From: Rhizobium sp. CF122
GTDB taxonomy: Bacteria > Pseudomonadota > Alphaproteobacteria > Rhizobiales > Rhizobiaceae
Assembly: GCF_000282035.1 (NCBI RefSeq)
Contig: NZ_AKKA01000023.1
Coordinates: 172,494-236,493 of the forward strand
Direction: 5' to 3'
DNA length: 64,000 bases
Made by a program: the position numbers and the translations under genes. Every line of letters starts with the position of its first letter. The first letter of the stretch is position 1. The notes beneath the pieces were generated by a model, which was not told where the DNA came from, did not search any database, and saw only the letters and a list, made by a program, of their open reading frames with translations. Below are positions 52,886 to 62,950 of this stretch, in pieces.

Positions 52886-54574
52886 TCAGTCCGGTCTCAG
52901 CCGGTTCAAAGCCTTTTCGAATGCCGCCTCTCCACGGCGTGAAACGTCTGTGATGCGCCCGTCGTCCATGACTACGATGATGTCCGCGATCGCGGCCTCC
53001 CGACGGATATGCGTGGCGATGACGAGCGAGCGTCCCTGCGCCTTTTGCGCCAGACAGAACATGACGTCGCGCGCGGTTGCGCCATCGAGGCCTTCCGTCG
53101 GCTCGTCCAGCAGCCAGAGCGGCGCGTCGTGCAAAAAGAGGCGGGCGAGGGCGAGGCGGCGCGATTGACCGCCCGAGAGCCCCATGCCGCCTTCGCCAAG
53201 CGGCGTGTCGAGGCCGCACGGTAGAACGACGATATCGTGGAGGAGGCCTGCGGCGGCGAGTGCTTCACGGAGCACGTCGTCGTCGGCGTCAGGTCGGGCC
53301 AGTTGGAGGTTGCAGCGCAGGCTGTCCCGGAAAAGCTCCGTGCGTTGGGTCAGCAGCGTGGCGTTGAGACATTCGATGGATCCGTGAGTGGCCCGCATTT
53401 CAGTTGCCAGGAGCGAAAGCAGGGTCGATTTGCCGGCGCCACTTGCGCCAATTAGAGCGAGCTTTTCGCCGGCCTTCAGATCGAGGTTAATGTCGCGTAG
53501 CACAGGCATTTCAGCGTCATATCCCGCGGTCACTTCGTTCAGGCGAAATGCCACGCCGGCAGCCGATGCAGCATTGCGGTGCGCGCCTTCATTTTCCGAC
53601 AAGCGCGGCGCGATGCGGCCGGCGGCGAGCAAGGTTCGGCCGAGCTCCATCGCACCGCGGCGCAGGGCGCCGAAGGGCTCGACCGCGGCGAAGGTAATCA
53701 GCACGCCAAGCGCGGCGACCGGCGGGCTGATCGTGCCTGCTCCGGCCAGGGCTGCAACAGCCAGTAGCGAACCGCTAAGTAGGGCGGTTGACGTGAGCCC
53801 GAACCCGAATGTGACACCGGCTTCGATGCGGTTCAGGCGGTCGTCGGCGCCGGCGGCATAGTGATCGGCATCTGCGATCGCCGCACGCCGCGCGTCGAGG
53901 CGTCCGGCCATCAGCAAGTCGGTCTGGCCGGCGACGAGATCAATGGTGCGGGCGCGAACGGCCTCAATGCCGTGGGCGCGGCGGCGGGCATGCTTCATTG
54001 CCCGGCGTCCGGCGACGAAGGGAATGCCGAGACCGGCGGCAAGCAGCACGATGCCGACGGCCAGTCCGAAGAGCGGATGCATCAGCACAAGCGCCACGCT
54101 TGCGGCAATCGCCGCAGCGACCGCAACGCCGGCTGGAACCAGCACGCGCAGATAGAGGGAGTCGAGCGCATCGATGTCGCCCGTTAGGCGGAAAAGCAGG
54201 CGGGCGGGCCGGCGAGCAAGCTCCCGTGCGGCACCGGGCATTGCCCATCCGCGGAACAGACGCTCGCGCAGAGCGGCGAGTATGCTGAGCGTCGCGTCAT
54301 GGGTCGTCAGCCGCTCGCCGTAGCGCGAGGCGGTCCGGCCGAGCGCAAGCAGGCGAATGCCGGCCGACGGCATGAAGACGTCGAAGGTGGCAATCGTTGC
54401 TGCCGAAAGTCCGGCGATGCCGGCTGCGGTAATGAACCAGCCGGAGAGGCCGAGCAAAGCAATTCCTGCCGATACCGTGGTCGCGGAGAGCGCTGCCCCG
54501 AGGAGCAAACCCCGGCGGCGCTCGGCCAGGAAGAGCTTGACGATCGGCTTGAGGTTGGAAAGCGATGCGCTCAT
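52886..54574 (-). CDS. cydC: Heterodimeric thiol-reductant ABC exporter subunit CydC
   Basis: A 562-residue half-transporter: a six-TM domain (about 15-310) followed by an ABC ATPase with Walker A LIGASGAGKSTLL, signature LSGGQSRRLALA and Walker B PLWLLDEPTEGLD. CydC pairs with CydD to export glutathione/cysteine (or heme) to the periplasm, needed for assembly of cytochrome bd. Its ATG overlaps the TAA of cydD by one base, so the two are translationally coupled. Confidence 0.95.
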   Translation of the reverse strand: MSASLSNLKPIVKLFLAERRRGLLLGAALSATTVSAGIALLGLSGWFITAAGIAGLSAATIATFDVFMPSAGIRLLALGRTASRYGERLTTHDATLSILAALRERLFRGWAMPGAARELARRPARLLFRLTGDIDALDSLYLRVLVPAGVAVAAAIAASVALVLMHPLFGLAVGIVLLAAGLGIPFVAGRRAMKHARRRAHGIEAVRARTIDLVAGQTDLLMAGRLDARRAAIADADHYAAGADDRLNRIEAGVTFGFGLTSTALLSGSLLAVAALAGAGTISPPVAALGVLITFAAVEPFGALRRGAMELGRTLLAAGRIAPRLSENEGAHRNAASAAGVAFRLNEVTAGYDAEMPVLRDINLDLKAGEKLALIGASGAGKSTLLSLLATEMRATHGSIECLNATLLTQRTELFRDSLRCNLQLARPDADDDVLREALAAAGLLHDIVVLPCGLDTPLGEGGMGLSGGQSRRLALARLFLHDAPLWLLDEPTEGLDGATARDVMFCLAQKAQGRSLVIATHIRREAAIADIIVVMDDGRITDVSRRGEAAFEKALNRLRPD

Positions 54575-56268
54575 TACTCAGCCGCCTCCCGTGTCGTTTC
54601 GGGATCGAGCACGACGGTCCGGTCCATGCTCGCGGCAAGCCGCGGATCATGGGTTGCGACGACAAGCGTGCGGCCCTTGGCAAGGGCAAGCAGGCTCTCG
54701 GTGATCTCGCTTGCGGTTTCAGCATCGAGGTGCGCGGTCGGCTCGTCGGCAAGTACGATGCAGGCTTCCCGATTGCAGGCGGCGCGGGCGATGGCGAGGC
54801 GTAGCGCTTCGCCGCCGGAAACTCCCATGCCACCATCGCCAAGCGGACGTCGAGCGTGGTCGCGGGCAAAGCGGCTGAGCTTGGCAAGATCGAGTGCTTC
54901 TGTCACAGCCCGCATGGAAACGTCCGGCCGACCGAGCGAAATGTTGCCTGCGATGGTGCCTGCAAACATATGCGGCTTCTGGCCGACCCAGGCGACCTTG
55001 GCATGAAGGGTCGGATTGGCCGGCTGTTCGTCGATGGTGACGCTGCCGGTTTTGCAGGTCGCGTGGCCGGCGATCAGTGCGAGGAGGGTGGATTTGCCCG
55101 AGCCGCTGGCACCGAGCAGGGCAACGTGCTCGCCGGGATGGATGCGCAGATTGAAGTCGTCGATGGCGGTGTTGCTGTTCTTGCCATAACGGAAGCTGAC
55201 ATTCTCCAGTCGGATGGCGCCGACTGCTGTTTCGGCTTTGGATGCATCGCTCGCAACGGGCAGCATCAGGCCATCCGCATTCAGCGCATCGATCGCCTTG
55301 ATCGCAGCTTCGCCGGCGGCGCGGTCATGCCAGACGGCCGAGAGTTCGCGCAGCGGTTCGAAGAAAGCCGGCGCAAGCAGCAGCACGAAGAGGCCGGTCG
55401 TCAGATCGAGGCCGCCTATCCAGGCGCCGAAGCGAATTTCTCCGAGCAGGGAAAAGCCGATATAGACGGCGACCAGCGCGACGCCCAGGGCCGCGAAGAG
55501 CTCGAGCACGGCCGACGACAGGAAGGCAATCTTCAGCACAGCCATGGTGCGAGCCTTCAGCGAGTGGGCGTCGGCTCTGAGCCTCGTTGCGGTCGCATCG
55601 ACTGCGTCGAGTGAACGGATGGTCGCCATCCCACGCAGGCGGTCTAGGAGGAAGCCGTTGAGGCCGCCGGTTGCTGCCAGCTGCTTCTCGCTTGCAGCCT
55701 GCGCGCGCCAGCCAATCAACGCCATGAAGACGGGGATCAACGGCATGGCGAAAAGGAGAATGAGAGCGGCAATCCAGGAAATCGGGACGACGCAGGCAAG
55801 GATGACCAGCGGCACGGCACTTGCCTTGAAGCGTGCCGGCTGAAAACGCGAGAGGTAGGGAACGATCATCTCGGCTTGTTCGCCGATGATGCTTGCGGCT
55901 TCGCCGGAGCTCGGTCTTGTGCTGTCGATCGGCGAGCGCCGGGCAAGGGCTGTGACGGCCAGTTCACGCCGCGCCGTCAGTTCGGCGCGTGCTGCGCGAA
56001 ATGTCATGCGGCCGCCAGCCGCCTCGAGACAGCTTTTCGCTATGCCAAGCAGCGCGATATAGACGGCAAACCACAAGACGTCGTCGAAGCCGCCGCCGTT
56101 TGCGATGCGGCCGACTGCGGTGGCGAGAAGTGCCGCCTGCGGGATCCATATGAGCGATGCCAGGGTCTGGACGGCAGCTGCCTTTCGCAAGCCACCATGT
56201 CCGGACACAGCTTTTCCCGGCTTGCCGAAAGCCTGCTTTCCTTTTGCGTCTAAGCAAGCACTCCCCAT
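54574..56268 (-). CDS. cydD: Heterodimeric thiol-reductant ABC exporter subunit CydD
   Basis: A 564-residue half-transporter, partner of CydC. TM domain from about residue 25 to 320 (VQTLASLIWIPQAALLATAVGRIA onward), ABC domain with Walker A LLGASGSGKSTLLALI, signature VSGGEALRLAIARA (SGGE, slightly off the SGGQ consensus as is common in CydD) and Walker B ACIVLADEPTAHLD. It starts 4 bp after the gbsR stop codon, so it belongs to the same operon. Confidence 0.95.
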   Translation of the reverse strand: MGSACLDAKGKQAFGKPGKAVSGHGGLRKAAAVQTLASLIWIPQAALLATAVGRIANGGGFDDVLWFAVYIALLGIAKSCLEAAGGRMTFRAARAELTARRELAVTALARRSPIDSTRPSSGEAASIIGEQAEMIVPYLSRFQPARFKASAVPLVILACVVPISWIAALILLFAMPLIPVFMALIGWRAQAASEKQLAATGGLNGFLLDRLRGMATIRSLDAVDATATRLRADAHSLKARTMAVLKIAFLSSAVLELFAALGVALVAVYIGFSLLGEIRFGAWIGGLDLTTGLFVLLLAPAFFEPLRELSAVWHDRAAGEAAIKAIDALNADGLMLPVASDASKAETAVGAIRLENVSFRYGKNSNTAIDDFNLRIHPGEHVALLGASGSGKSTLLALIAGHATCKTGSVTIDEQPANPTLHAKVAWVGQKPHMFAGTIAGNISLGRPDVSMRAVTEALDLAKLSRFARDHARRPLGDGGMGVSGGEALRLAIARAACNREACIVLADEPTAHLDAETASEITESLLALAKGRTLVVATHDPRLAASMDRTVVLDPETTREAAE

Positions 56269-56272
56269 AGCG

Positions 56273-56851
56273 CTAACTCTTGTTCGCAGGATTGGGCCGG
56301 CGGCTGCGGCCGAGCGAAACGACTCGGTCCTTGGCCTCCAACAGCTTCGTCACTTTCGCACCTAAGGAGAGTAACGTCGCAAGCCGTTCGGTTTCAAGTT
56401 GTTTTACGTCCTCATACCAATGCGTTAGCTGTTCGATCAGCGCGTGCATCTTGCTCATACGTTCTTGCGCGTGGCGTTCTGCTTCGCTTGCCGGCCGCTG
56501 CATCAGGATTTCCCGCAGCACCGAGAGCGTCGGATCGACCTCGCGCTTCTTGCGCTCTTCCGCCAGTGTCCGCAGGATCTGCCAGACGTCATCGGGTGTG
56601 GTGAAGAAGTCGCGCCGGTCATCCGGCTTGTGTTTCAGCAGAACGAGGTTCCAGGTCTGCAGTTCGCGTAGGCTCATCGAGACGTTCGAGCGGGAAATGC
56701 CAAGAGCGTCGGTGATCTCCTCGGCGCAGAGCGGCGATGGCGATACGTAGAGCAGGGCGTAGATCTGCCCGACCGTGCGGTTGATGCCCCAGCGCGAGCC
56801 CATTTCACCGAAGTGCAGGACGAAGGATTGAACAAGCGGCGGAAGGTTCAT
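56273..56851 (-). CDS. GbsR/MarR-type transcriptional regulator of the cyd operon
   Basis: A 192-residue winged-helix protein of the GbsR group within the MarR superfamily: FVLHFGEMGSRWGINRTVGQIYALLYVSPSPLCAEEITDALGISRSNVSMSLRELQTWNLV gives the DNA-binding domain, followed by KHKPDDRRDFFTTPDDVWQILRTLAEERKKRE and a coiled-coil-like C-terminus. It is the first gene of the operon, 4 bp before cydD. A near-perfect palindrome just upstream (56871-56896) is a probable site for its own binding. Start at MNLPPLVQSF by SD (GGAAACCGAG) and family length; an in-frame extension to 56962 would contain the palindrome and is unlikely. Confidence 0.88.
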   Translation of the reverse strand: MNLPPLVQSFVLHFGEMGSRWGINRTVGQIYALLYVSPSPLCAEEITDALGISRSNVSMSLRELQTWNLVLLKHKPDDRRDFFTTPDDVWQILRTLAEERKKREVDPTLSVLREILMQRPASEAERHAQERMSKMHALIEQLTHWYEDVKQLETERLATLLSLGAKVTKLLEAKDRVVSLGRSRRPNPANKS

Positions 56852-56870
56852 CTCGGTTTCCGTTATATCT

Positions 56871-56896
56871 GTAATTTCAGAAATTTCTGAAACTAC
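56871..56896. promoter_or_regulatory. Palindromic operator upstream of gbsR-cydDCABX
   Basis: An 18-bp perfect palindrome TTTCAGAAATTTCTGAAA (56875-56892), extended by matching GTA/TAC ends to 26 bp with one mismatched pair. It begins 20 bp before the gbsR ATG (56851), over the expected promoter/leader of the operon. Confidence 0.7.
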
Positions 56897-56998
56897 TATA
56901 ACTGGGTCGGCTCCACGGGCAATTGGCAAATGAGGGCTGCGGCAATTTGGTGTCGCGGCCACAGAAAGCCGCCGCAGCTCGCCCCGGATGACGACACT

Positions 56999-57012
56999 TT
57001 GATTTCAATCAA
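56999..57012. promoter_or_regulatory. FNR box (anaerobox) upstream of fnrN
   Basis: Perfect TTGAT-N4-ATCAA. It lies 59-72 bp before the fnrN start, a place for class II FNR-type activation or autoregulation. It is also about 150 bp upstream of gbsR on the other side. Confidence 0.8.
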
Positions 57013-57070
57013 GAAAACGCTGTTTCTCCAGCGGTGGCCGTAGTCTATGTTTTTGCGCGGAGCTGATTTG

Positions 57071-57787
57071 ATGCGCAAAGACATACATAATTCAAACATA
57101 CCAGTACGTTGCATGAGCTGTGAGGTTCGCCACAAGGGCATGTGCGGCGCACTCAGCGCCGACGAGTTGCTAGCGCTTTCCGCGCATACCCGCCTGGTCA
57201 ATCATGAAGCTGGCGATGAGTTGGCCGGCGAGAAGATGCCGGCCGAATCCTACGCCACCGTGATCCGCGGGGTCGTGAAGCTTACGAAGACGCTGGAGGA
57301 CGGGCGCCAGCAAATCGTCGGCTTGCAGTTCGCGCCTGATCTTCTCGGCAGGCTGAATGCGGATGAGAATGCCGTGTCGGCGGAGGCGGCTTCTGACGTC
57401 AATCTCTGTCGCATTCCGAAGGCTGCGCTGGAGCGCATGGTCAAAAATAACCCGGCGCTTGCCGGACACCTCATGGCACAGACGCTGCGCGAGCTGGACG
57501 AAGCGCGGGACTGGATGGTGACGCTCGGACGCAAAACGGCGGCGGAGAAGGTCGCGAGTTTTCTGTTGCTGATCGCGACCCATCTCGATCCCGAGGCTGT
57601 GGGGGAAAAGCGCCAATTCGACCTGCCGCTGTCGCGAGCCGATATTGCCGATTTCCTGGGGCTGACGATCGAGACGGTCTCCCGCCAGATGTCGAAACTG
57701 AAAGCTGATGGCGTGATCTCGATCATCGCCAACAGACATATCAAGGTGCCGAAGTTATCGAAACTCAAGGCCTGCTGCGGTTCCTGA
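57071..57787 (+). CDS. fnrN: FNR-type oxygen-sensing regulator (FnrN/FnrL-like)
   Basis: A 238-residue Crp/Fnr-family regulator with Fe-S ligand cysteines: C14, C17 and C25 in RCMSCEVRHKGMC, and a fourth C113 in DVNLCRIPK. The C-x2-C-x7-C spacing is that of alphaproteobacterial FnrN/FnrL (E. coli FNR has x5). A cNMP-like beta-roll is followed by an HTH with LGLTIETVSRQMSKLK, where E-SR contacts TTGAT-type sites. A start at 57071 follows GGAG; the ATG at 57047 is less likely. It is divergent from gbsR-cyd and preceded by a perfect FNR box. Confidence 0.92.
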   Translation: MRKDIHNSNIPVRCMSCEVRHKGMCGALSADELLALSAHTRLVNHEAGDELAGEKMPAESYATVIRGVVKLTKTLEDGRQQIVGLQFAPDLLGRLNADENAVSAEAASDVNLCRIPKAALERMVKNNPALAGHLMAQTLRELDEARDWMVTLGRKTAAEKVASFLLLIATHLDPEAVGEKRQFDLPLSRADIADFLGLTIETVSRQMSKLKADGVISIIANRHIKVPKLSKLKACCGS

Positions 57788-57878
57788 AGATCCCTGTGCG
57801 ACATTCTTGAATGCATGTTGCCGAGCAGGCCCATTCCGTGCAGGAGTGACGGTTCTCCTCGTTCGATAAGAGATCTGC

Positions 57879-59039
57879 ATGTCTGCCTTTGCCAATCCGC
57901 TTGTTTCCCGCCTGTCTCCGCCACCCATTCCCTCGGTTCTTGCCTGGGCTCGCGAGTACAAGGGCGCCAAGGGGTCCCCGGTCGATCTTTCGCAGGCGGT
58001 GCCCGGCTATCCAGCCCATCCCGAAATGCTGCGGTTGCTTGGCGAAGCGGCATCTTCGCCAAAGACGACGGGCTATGGTCCGATCGAAGGTGAGGGCGTG
58101 CTGAGAGACGTCTATGCCCAGCATATGTCTGATGTCTATGGGGCGTCGGTTTCCGCCGCCAACATTCATATCACCGCGGGCTGCAACCAAGCCTTCATGT
58201 CAGCGGCAATCGCGCTTGCCGGCGCGGGCGATACGGTGGCGCTGACCAATCCGTTCTATTTCAATCAAGAGACGACGCTGTCGATGCTCGGCATCAAGCG
58301 TGTATTGGTCGACTGCGACGCGCAAAATGGCTTCCTGCCCGAGGTTCAGTCGGCAAAAAGGGCCCTGGTCGGCGGCGCCAAGGTGCTGGCGGTCGTGACG
58401 CCGAACAATCCGACGGGGGCGATCTATCCGCCTGAATTGCTGCTTGAGCTGTTCACGCTCTGCCGCAAGCATGGGGCATGGCTGATCGTCGACGAGACCT
58501 ACCGCGACTTCCTTCCTAAGGGCTACGGCGCTCCGCATCCGCTGCTGACGATCCCGGGCTGGGAAGACACGCTGATCCTGCTCTATAGCTTCTCGAAGTC
58601 CTTCTGCATTCCCGGCCATCGTCTTGGAGCGATTACGGCTGGCGTCAACGTCATCGCCGAGATCACCAAGGTGATGGACAACATGCAGATCTGCGCGCCG
58701 CGCGCCGCGCAGGTTGCCGTTGCCGCGGCGATGCCGATCCTTGCGGATTGGCGGGCGGAAAACCGCCTGGAGATCGCGCGCCGTGCCGATGCCTTGCGGG
58801 CCGTGATGTCGGGACTGCCAGGCTGGGAGATCGGCGCGGTCGGCGCCTATTTCGCGTTTATCCGCCATCCCTTCGAGGATCTCAGCTCAGCCGCTGTCGC
58901 AGAGCGTCTGGCGAAGGAAGCGGGCGTCGTTTGCCTGCCGGGAAGCTATTTCGGGGAAGGGCAGGAGCACTATCTCCGGCTCGCTTTCGCCAATGCCGAT
59001 GCAACTTCGATCGGTCTGCTCGCAGATCGCCTACGGTAA
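57879..59039 (+). CDS. PLP-dependent class I/II aminotransferase
   Basis: A 386-residue fold-type I aminotransferase. Seen are YGPIEGEGVLRDVYAQHM, the TPNNPTGAIYP segment, DETYRDF and the PLP lysine motif SFSKSFCIPGHRLG, plus a C-terminal LRLAFAN with the substrate carboxylate-binding Arg. Related to aspartate/alanine/kynurenine-type aminotransferases; the amino donor is not decidable. It follows fnrN by 91 bp on the same strand and may be read from its own promoter. Confidence 0.9.
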   Translation: MSAFANPLVSRLSPPPIPSVLAWAREYKGAKGSPVDLSQAVPGYPAHPEMLRLLGEAASSPKTTGYGPIEGEGVLRDVYAQHMSDVYGASVSAANIHITAGCNQAFMSAAIALAGAGDTVALTNPFYFNQETTLSMLGIKRVLVDCDAQNGFLPEVQSAKRALVGGAKVLAVVTPNNPTGAIYPPELLLELFTLCRKHGAWLIVDETYRDFLPKGYGAPHPLLTIPGWEDTLILLYSFSKSFCIPGHRLGAITAGVNVIAEITKVMDNMQICAPRAAQVAVAAAMPILADWRAENRLEIARRADALRAVMSGLPGWEIGAVGAYFAFIRHPFEDLSSAAVAERLAKEAGVVCLPGSYFGEGQEHYLRLAFANADATSIGLLADRLR

Positions 59040-59047
59040 CTTCGAAT

Positions 59048-59077
59048 GATGAAGGCCCGCATGAGCGGGCCTTCATT
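59048..59077. terminator. Hairpin between the aminotransferase and thuB genes
   Basis: A 9-bp stem AAGGCCCGC / GCGGGCCTT with ATGA loop, in the 60-bp gap of two convergent genes. The T-tract is poor on both sides, so it is a likely weak bidirectional terminator. Confidence 0.6.
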
Positions 59078-59099
59078 GCTTCCGGCTGGTTGCCTTGTG

Positions 59100-60206
59100 T
59101 CAAACGACGACCGTCAGCGGTGGTATCCGCTTGTCTGCTGGGTTATCCTGTTCAGAGGCCTCCAGCAGATTGAGCTCCCGCCGCTCCTTCTCCGACACGA
59201 TCGCAAGGTCGATGACCTTCTGCAGGTTTGCGGCGTGGCGGAAGGTCGGGTCGTCCTGCTTTCCGGTTCTGACCGCTTCGGCAAAGCGCTGGTAATTTGT
59301 CAGCACTGCAGGGACCTCGATATCGCGCCAAATAGCATTCTCGATGTCCTCGCCGAAGCAGCCGCGCAGTTCGGAACCGTCCGGACGATGGATCACTTCC
59401 AGGCTGCCCCTTTCGCCGTAGATACGAAGCTTCAGCTCGTTGAGATGGCCGGTCGCCCAACGGGTGGCGTGGATGACGCCGAGAGCACCGTTGGTGAAAT
59501 CGACCGACATCGTGAAGCTGTCGTTGGCATCCAGCAGATACTCGCCAATCTGGCCGCCCGGTGCCTTGTTGAAGGTCTTCAGGCGGGCAAAGACGTGGTC
59601 GATATCGGTCGCTGCTCCATAGGCCGCGAAGTCGAGGATGTGGATGCCGACATCGCCGAGCACGCCGTTCGAGCCGTGGCCGGTCGACAGACGCCACAGC
59701 CAACGCGATTCCGTGCGCCAGTCGCCCCAGGCGCGCGAGACCAGCCAGCTTTGCAGGTAGGAGGCCTCGACGTGACGGATGGTGCCGAGTTCACCGGCCA
59801 GCACCATTTCGCGGGCGCGCTGCAGCGGAGCCACGTTGCGATAGGTGAGGTTGACCATGTTGATGACGCCGGCAGCTTCCGCGGCCTCCGTCATCTCCAG
59901 CGCATCGGCGTAGTGCTCCGCCAGCGGCTTTTCGCAGAACACATGCTTGCCGGCGGCGATCAGCGCCAGACTGGTCGGGTGGTGGATACGATCCGGCGTT
60001 ACGTTGGTGGCCGCGTCGAATTCACCCCAGGCGATCGCTTCCTCGAGCGTCTGGAAACGCTTCTCGATGTGGAAGTGATCGGCAAATTCGGCAAGGCGCG
60101 CCGGGTCAGTATCGACGGCGCCGACCACTTCCACGCCATCGATGGCGAGGAAGTTGGTAACCTGGTTTTTGGCCATCGTGCCTGTGCCAAGAACGAGTAG
60201 TCGCAT
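59100..60206 (-). CDS. thuB: Gfo/Idh/MocA-type oxidoreductase ThuB
   Basis: A 368-residue oxidoreductase: Rossmann domain from MRLLVLGTGTMAKNQVTNFLAIDGVEVVGAVDTDPARL, with the family EKPLAEHYADALEM lysine motif, and an alpha/beta C-terminal domain. It is last in the thuF-G-K-A-B gene order. S. meliloti ThuA and ThuB act together in trehalose (and related disaccharide) catabolism, making 3-keto derivatives. It starts 11 bp after thuA with GAGGAG at good spacing. Confidence 0.9.
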   Translation of the reverse strand: MRLLVLGTGTMAKNQVTNFLAIDGVEVVGAVDTDPARLAEFADHFHIEKRFQTLEEAIAWGEFDAATNVTPDRIHHPTSLALIAAGKHVFCEKPLAEHYADALEMTEAAEAAGVINMVNLTYRNVAPLQRAREMVLAGELGTIRHVEASYLQSWLVSRAWGDWRTESRWLWRLSTGHGSNGVLGDVGIHILDFAAYGAATDIDHVFARLKTFNKAPGGQIGEYLLDANDSFTMSVDFTNGALGVIHATRWATGHLNELKLRIYGERGSLEVIHRPDGSELRGCFGEDIENAIWRDIEVPAVLTNYQRFAEAVRTGKQDDPTFRHAANLQKVIDLAIVSEKERRELNLLEASEQDNPADKRIPPLTVVV

Positions 60207-60217
60207 ATGTGTGCTCC

Positions 60218-61003
60218 TCAGCGGTAACCGGCTTCGCCGGCCTGATGCAGTCGCGCGCCGCGTTCGACGATGGGCTCGAGGGCCTTTTCGACCGGAACAT
60301 TCGGGGCATCGGTGATGCTCTTCAGATCGCCCTGCGGGTTATAGGCCCATTTCACGCCGTTGATGAGTACCTTCTGCACGTTGGCATCATGATAGGTCGG
60401 ATAGGTTTCATGGCCAGGGCGGAAGTAGAAAATGTTACCGGCTCCGCGGCGCCAGGTCAGGCCCGAGCGGAAGACTTCGCCGCCCTGGAACCAGGAGATG
60501 AAGACCGTTTCGAGCGGCTCCGGCACCGAGAACTGCTCGCCGTACATTTCCTCGTTCTCCAGCACGAAGTTTTCGTCGAGGCCGGCTGCGATCGGGTGGC
60601 GCGGGTTGATCGTCCAAAGACGCTCGCGCTCGCCGGCCTCGCGCCACTTCAGCGCGCAGGGCGTGCCCATCAGGCGCTTGAAGATCTTCGAGAAGTGGCC
60701 GGAATGCAGCACGAGGAGGCCCATGCCTTCCCAGACGCGCTTGGCGACGCGTTCGACGACGACGTCGGAAACGGCGCCGTGGTCCTTGTGGCCCCACCAG
60801 GTGAGCACGTCGGTTTCGGCGAGGCGCGCCTCGGTCAGACCGTGTTCCGGCTCCTGGAGCGTCGCCGTCGTCGCACTGATACCAGGATCGGTGTTCAGCG
60901 CATTGGCGATGGTGGTGTGCATGCCTTCGGGATAGATGCCCCGAACGATGGCATTGGTTGTTTCGTGGATGTTTTCACCCCAGACAATGGTGCGAATAGC
61001 CAA
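60218..61003 (-). CDS. thuA: Trehalose utilisation protein ThuA
   Basis: A 261-residue protein of the ThuA family (class I glutamine-amidotransferase-like fold): VVWGEN-type [74 protein letters not shown] and [18 protein letters not shown]. In S. meliloti it works with ThuB in disaccharide catabolism. It lies between the thuK ATPase gene and thuB in the same operon. Confidence 0.94.
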   Translation of the reverse strand: MAIRTIVWGENIHETTNAIVRGIYPEGMHTTIANALNTDPGISATTATLQEPEHGLTEARLAETDVLTWWGHKDHGAVSDVVVERVAKRVWEGMGLLVLHSGHFSKIFKRLMGTPCALKWREAGERERLWTINPRHPIAAGLDENFVLENEEMYGEQFSVPEPLETVFISWFQGGEVFRSGLTWRRGAGNIFYFRPGHETYPTYHDANVQKVLINGVKWAYNPQGDLKSITDAPNVPVEKALEPIVERGARLHQAGEAGYR

Positions 61004-61075
61004 GTTGCTGCTCCTTCATGCGATAGTGGACCGAAACCGATGGGAAAGCGGTCGGATCCTGCGGTTTGATTGGTG

Positions 61076-62104
61076 TCAGGCCGCGCCTTTGAGGGACATC
61101 CTCTCGAGCGCGCGTCCGGATTGGTCGAAGCGGTGAACGTAGCCCTGAACCGGTGCGACGCCGAGTTTCTGGCCGGGTTGATGGCTCGATACGCCCGTTT
61201 CGCGAACGACGAGCGGTTCCGGTATGCCGATGTCTAGATAGACGAAACTATCCGAGCCGAGGATTTCGGAATGGATGACGGTTCCCGTCCAGGCGGGCGC
61301 CTGCTGGACGATCTCGATGTGTTCGGCCCGCACGCCGATGGTGTGGGCGTTGTAAGGTGCCGAAAATTCGCCCGTCAGAAAATTCATCTTCGGCGAACCG
61401 ATGAAGCCGGCGACGAAAACGGAATTCGGCGTCTCGTAGAGTTCAAGCGGGGTGCCGACCTGTTCGACAACGCCGTCGCGGAGCACGCAGATGCGGTCGG
61501 CAAGCGTCATTGCCTCGACTTGGTCGTGGGTGACGTAGATCATCGTCGTGCCGTGCATGCTGCGGTGAAGCTTTGCAATCTCCAGCCGCGTTGCGACGCG
61601 CAGAGCGGCATCTAGATTCGATAGGGGCTCGTCGAACAGGAACACCTTGGGGTCGCGGACGATGGCGCGACCGATCGCGACACGCTGACGCTGACCACCC
61701 GACAGTTGACGTGGCAGACGCTCCAGATAAGGCGACAGCTGCAGCATGCCGGCTGCCTGCTCGACGCGGGCCTTGCACTCGTCCTTGGTGCGTCCCGACA
61801 GCTTCATGCCGAAGGCCATGTTCTCGAACACGGTCATATGCGGATAGAGCGCATAGGATTGGAAGACCATGGCAATGCCGCGCTTCGAAGGAGCGTAGCG
61901 GTTGACCGCCTCGCCATCGAAGGAAAGCGTGCCCGAGGTGATGTCCTCTAATCCGGAGATCAACCGCAGCAGCGTGGACTTGCCGCAGCCGGACGGGCCG
62001 ACGAAAACCATGAATTCGCCCTTGCGGATATCAAGCGAGACGCCCTTGATGACGTCAAGCGCACCGAAGCTCTTGCGGATATTATCGAGTCGAATCTGTG
62101 CCAT
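61076..62104 (-). CDS. thuK: Trehalose ABC transporter ATP-binding protein ThuK
   Basis: A 342-residue MalK/MsmX-type ATPase: Walker [11 protein letters not shown]-loop [18 protein letters not shown], signature [14 protein letters not shown], Walker [13 protein letters not shown], switch His in [14 protein letters not shown], then a C-terminal OB-fold regulatory domain. It energises the ThuFG permease. Spacing to thuG is 12 bp, to thuA 72 bp. Confidence 0.93.
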   Translation of the reverse strand: MAQIRLDNIRKSFGALDVIKGVSLDIRKGEFMVFVGPSGCGKSTLLRLISGLEDITSGTLSFDGEAVNRYAPSKRGIAMVFQSYALYPHMTVFENMAFGMKLSGRTKDECKARVEQAAGMLQLSPYLERLPRQLSGGQRQRVAIGRAIVRDPKVFLFDEPLSNLDAALRVATRLEIAKLHRSMHGTTMIYVTHDQVEAMTLADRICVLRDGVVEQVGTPLELYETPNSVFVAGFIGSPKMNFLTGEFSAPYNAHTIGVRAEHIEIVQQAPAWTGTVIHSEILGSDSFVYLDIGIPEPLVVRETGVSSHQPGQKLGVAPVQGYVHRFDQSGRALERMSLKGAA

Positions 62105-62116
62105 ATCGTGCTTTCT

Positions 62117-62946
<830 letters not shown>

Positions 62947-62950
<4 letters not shown>

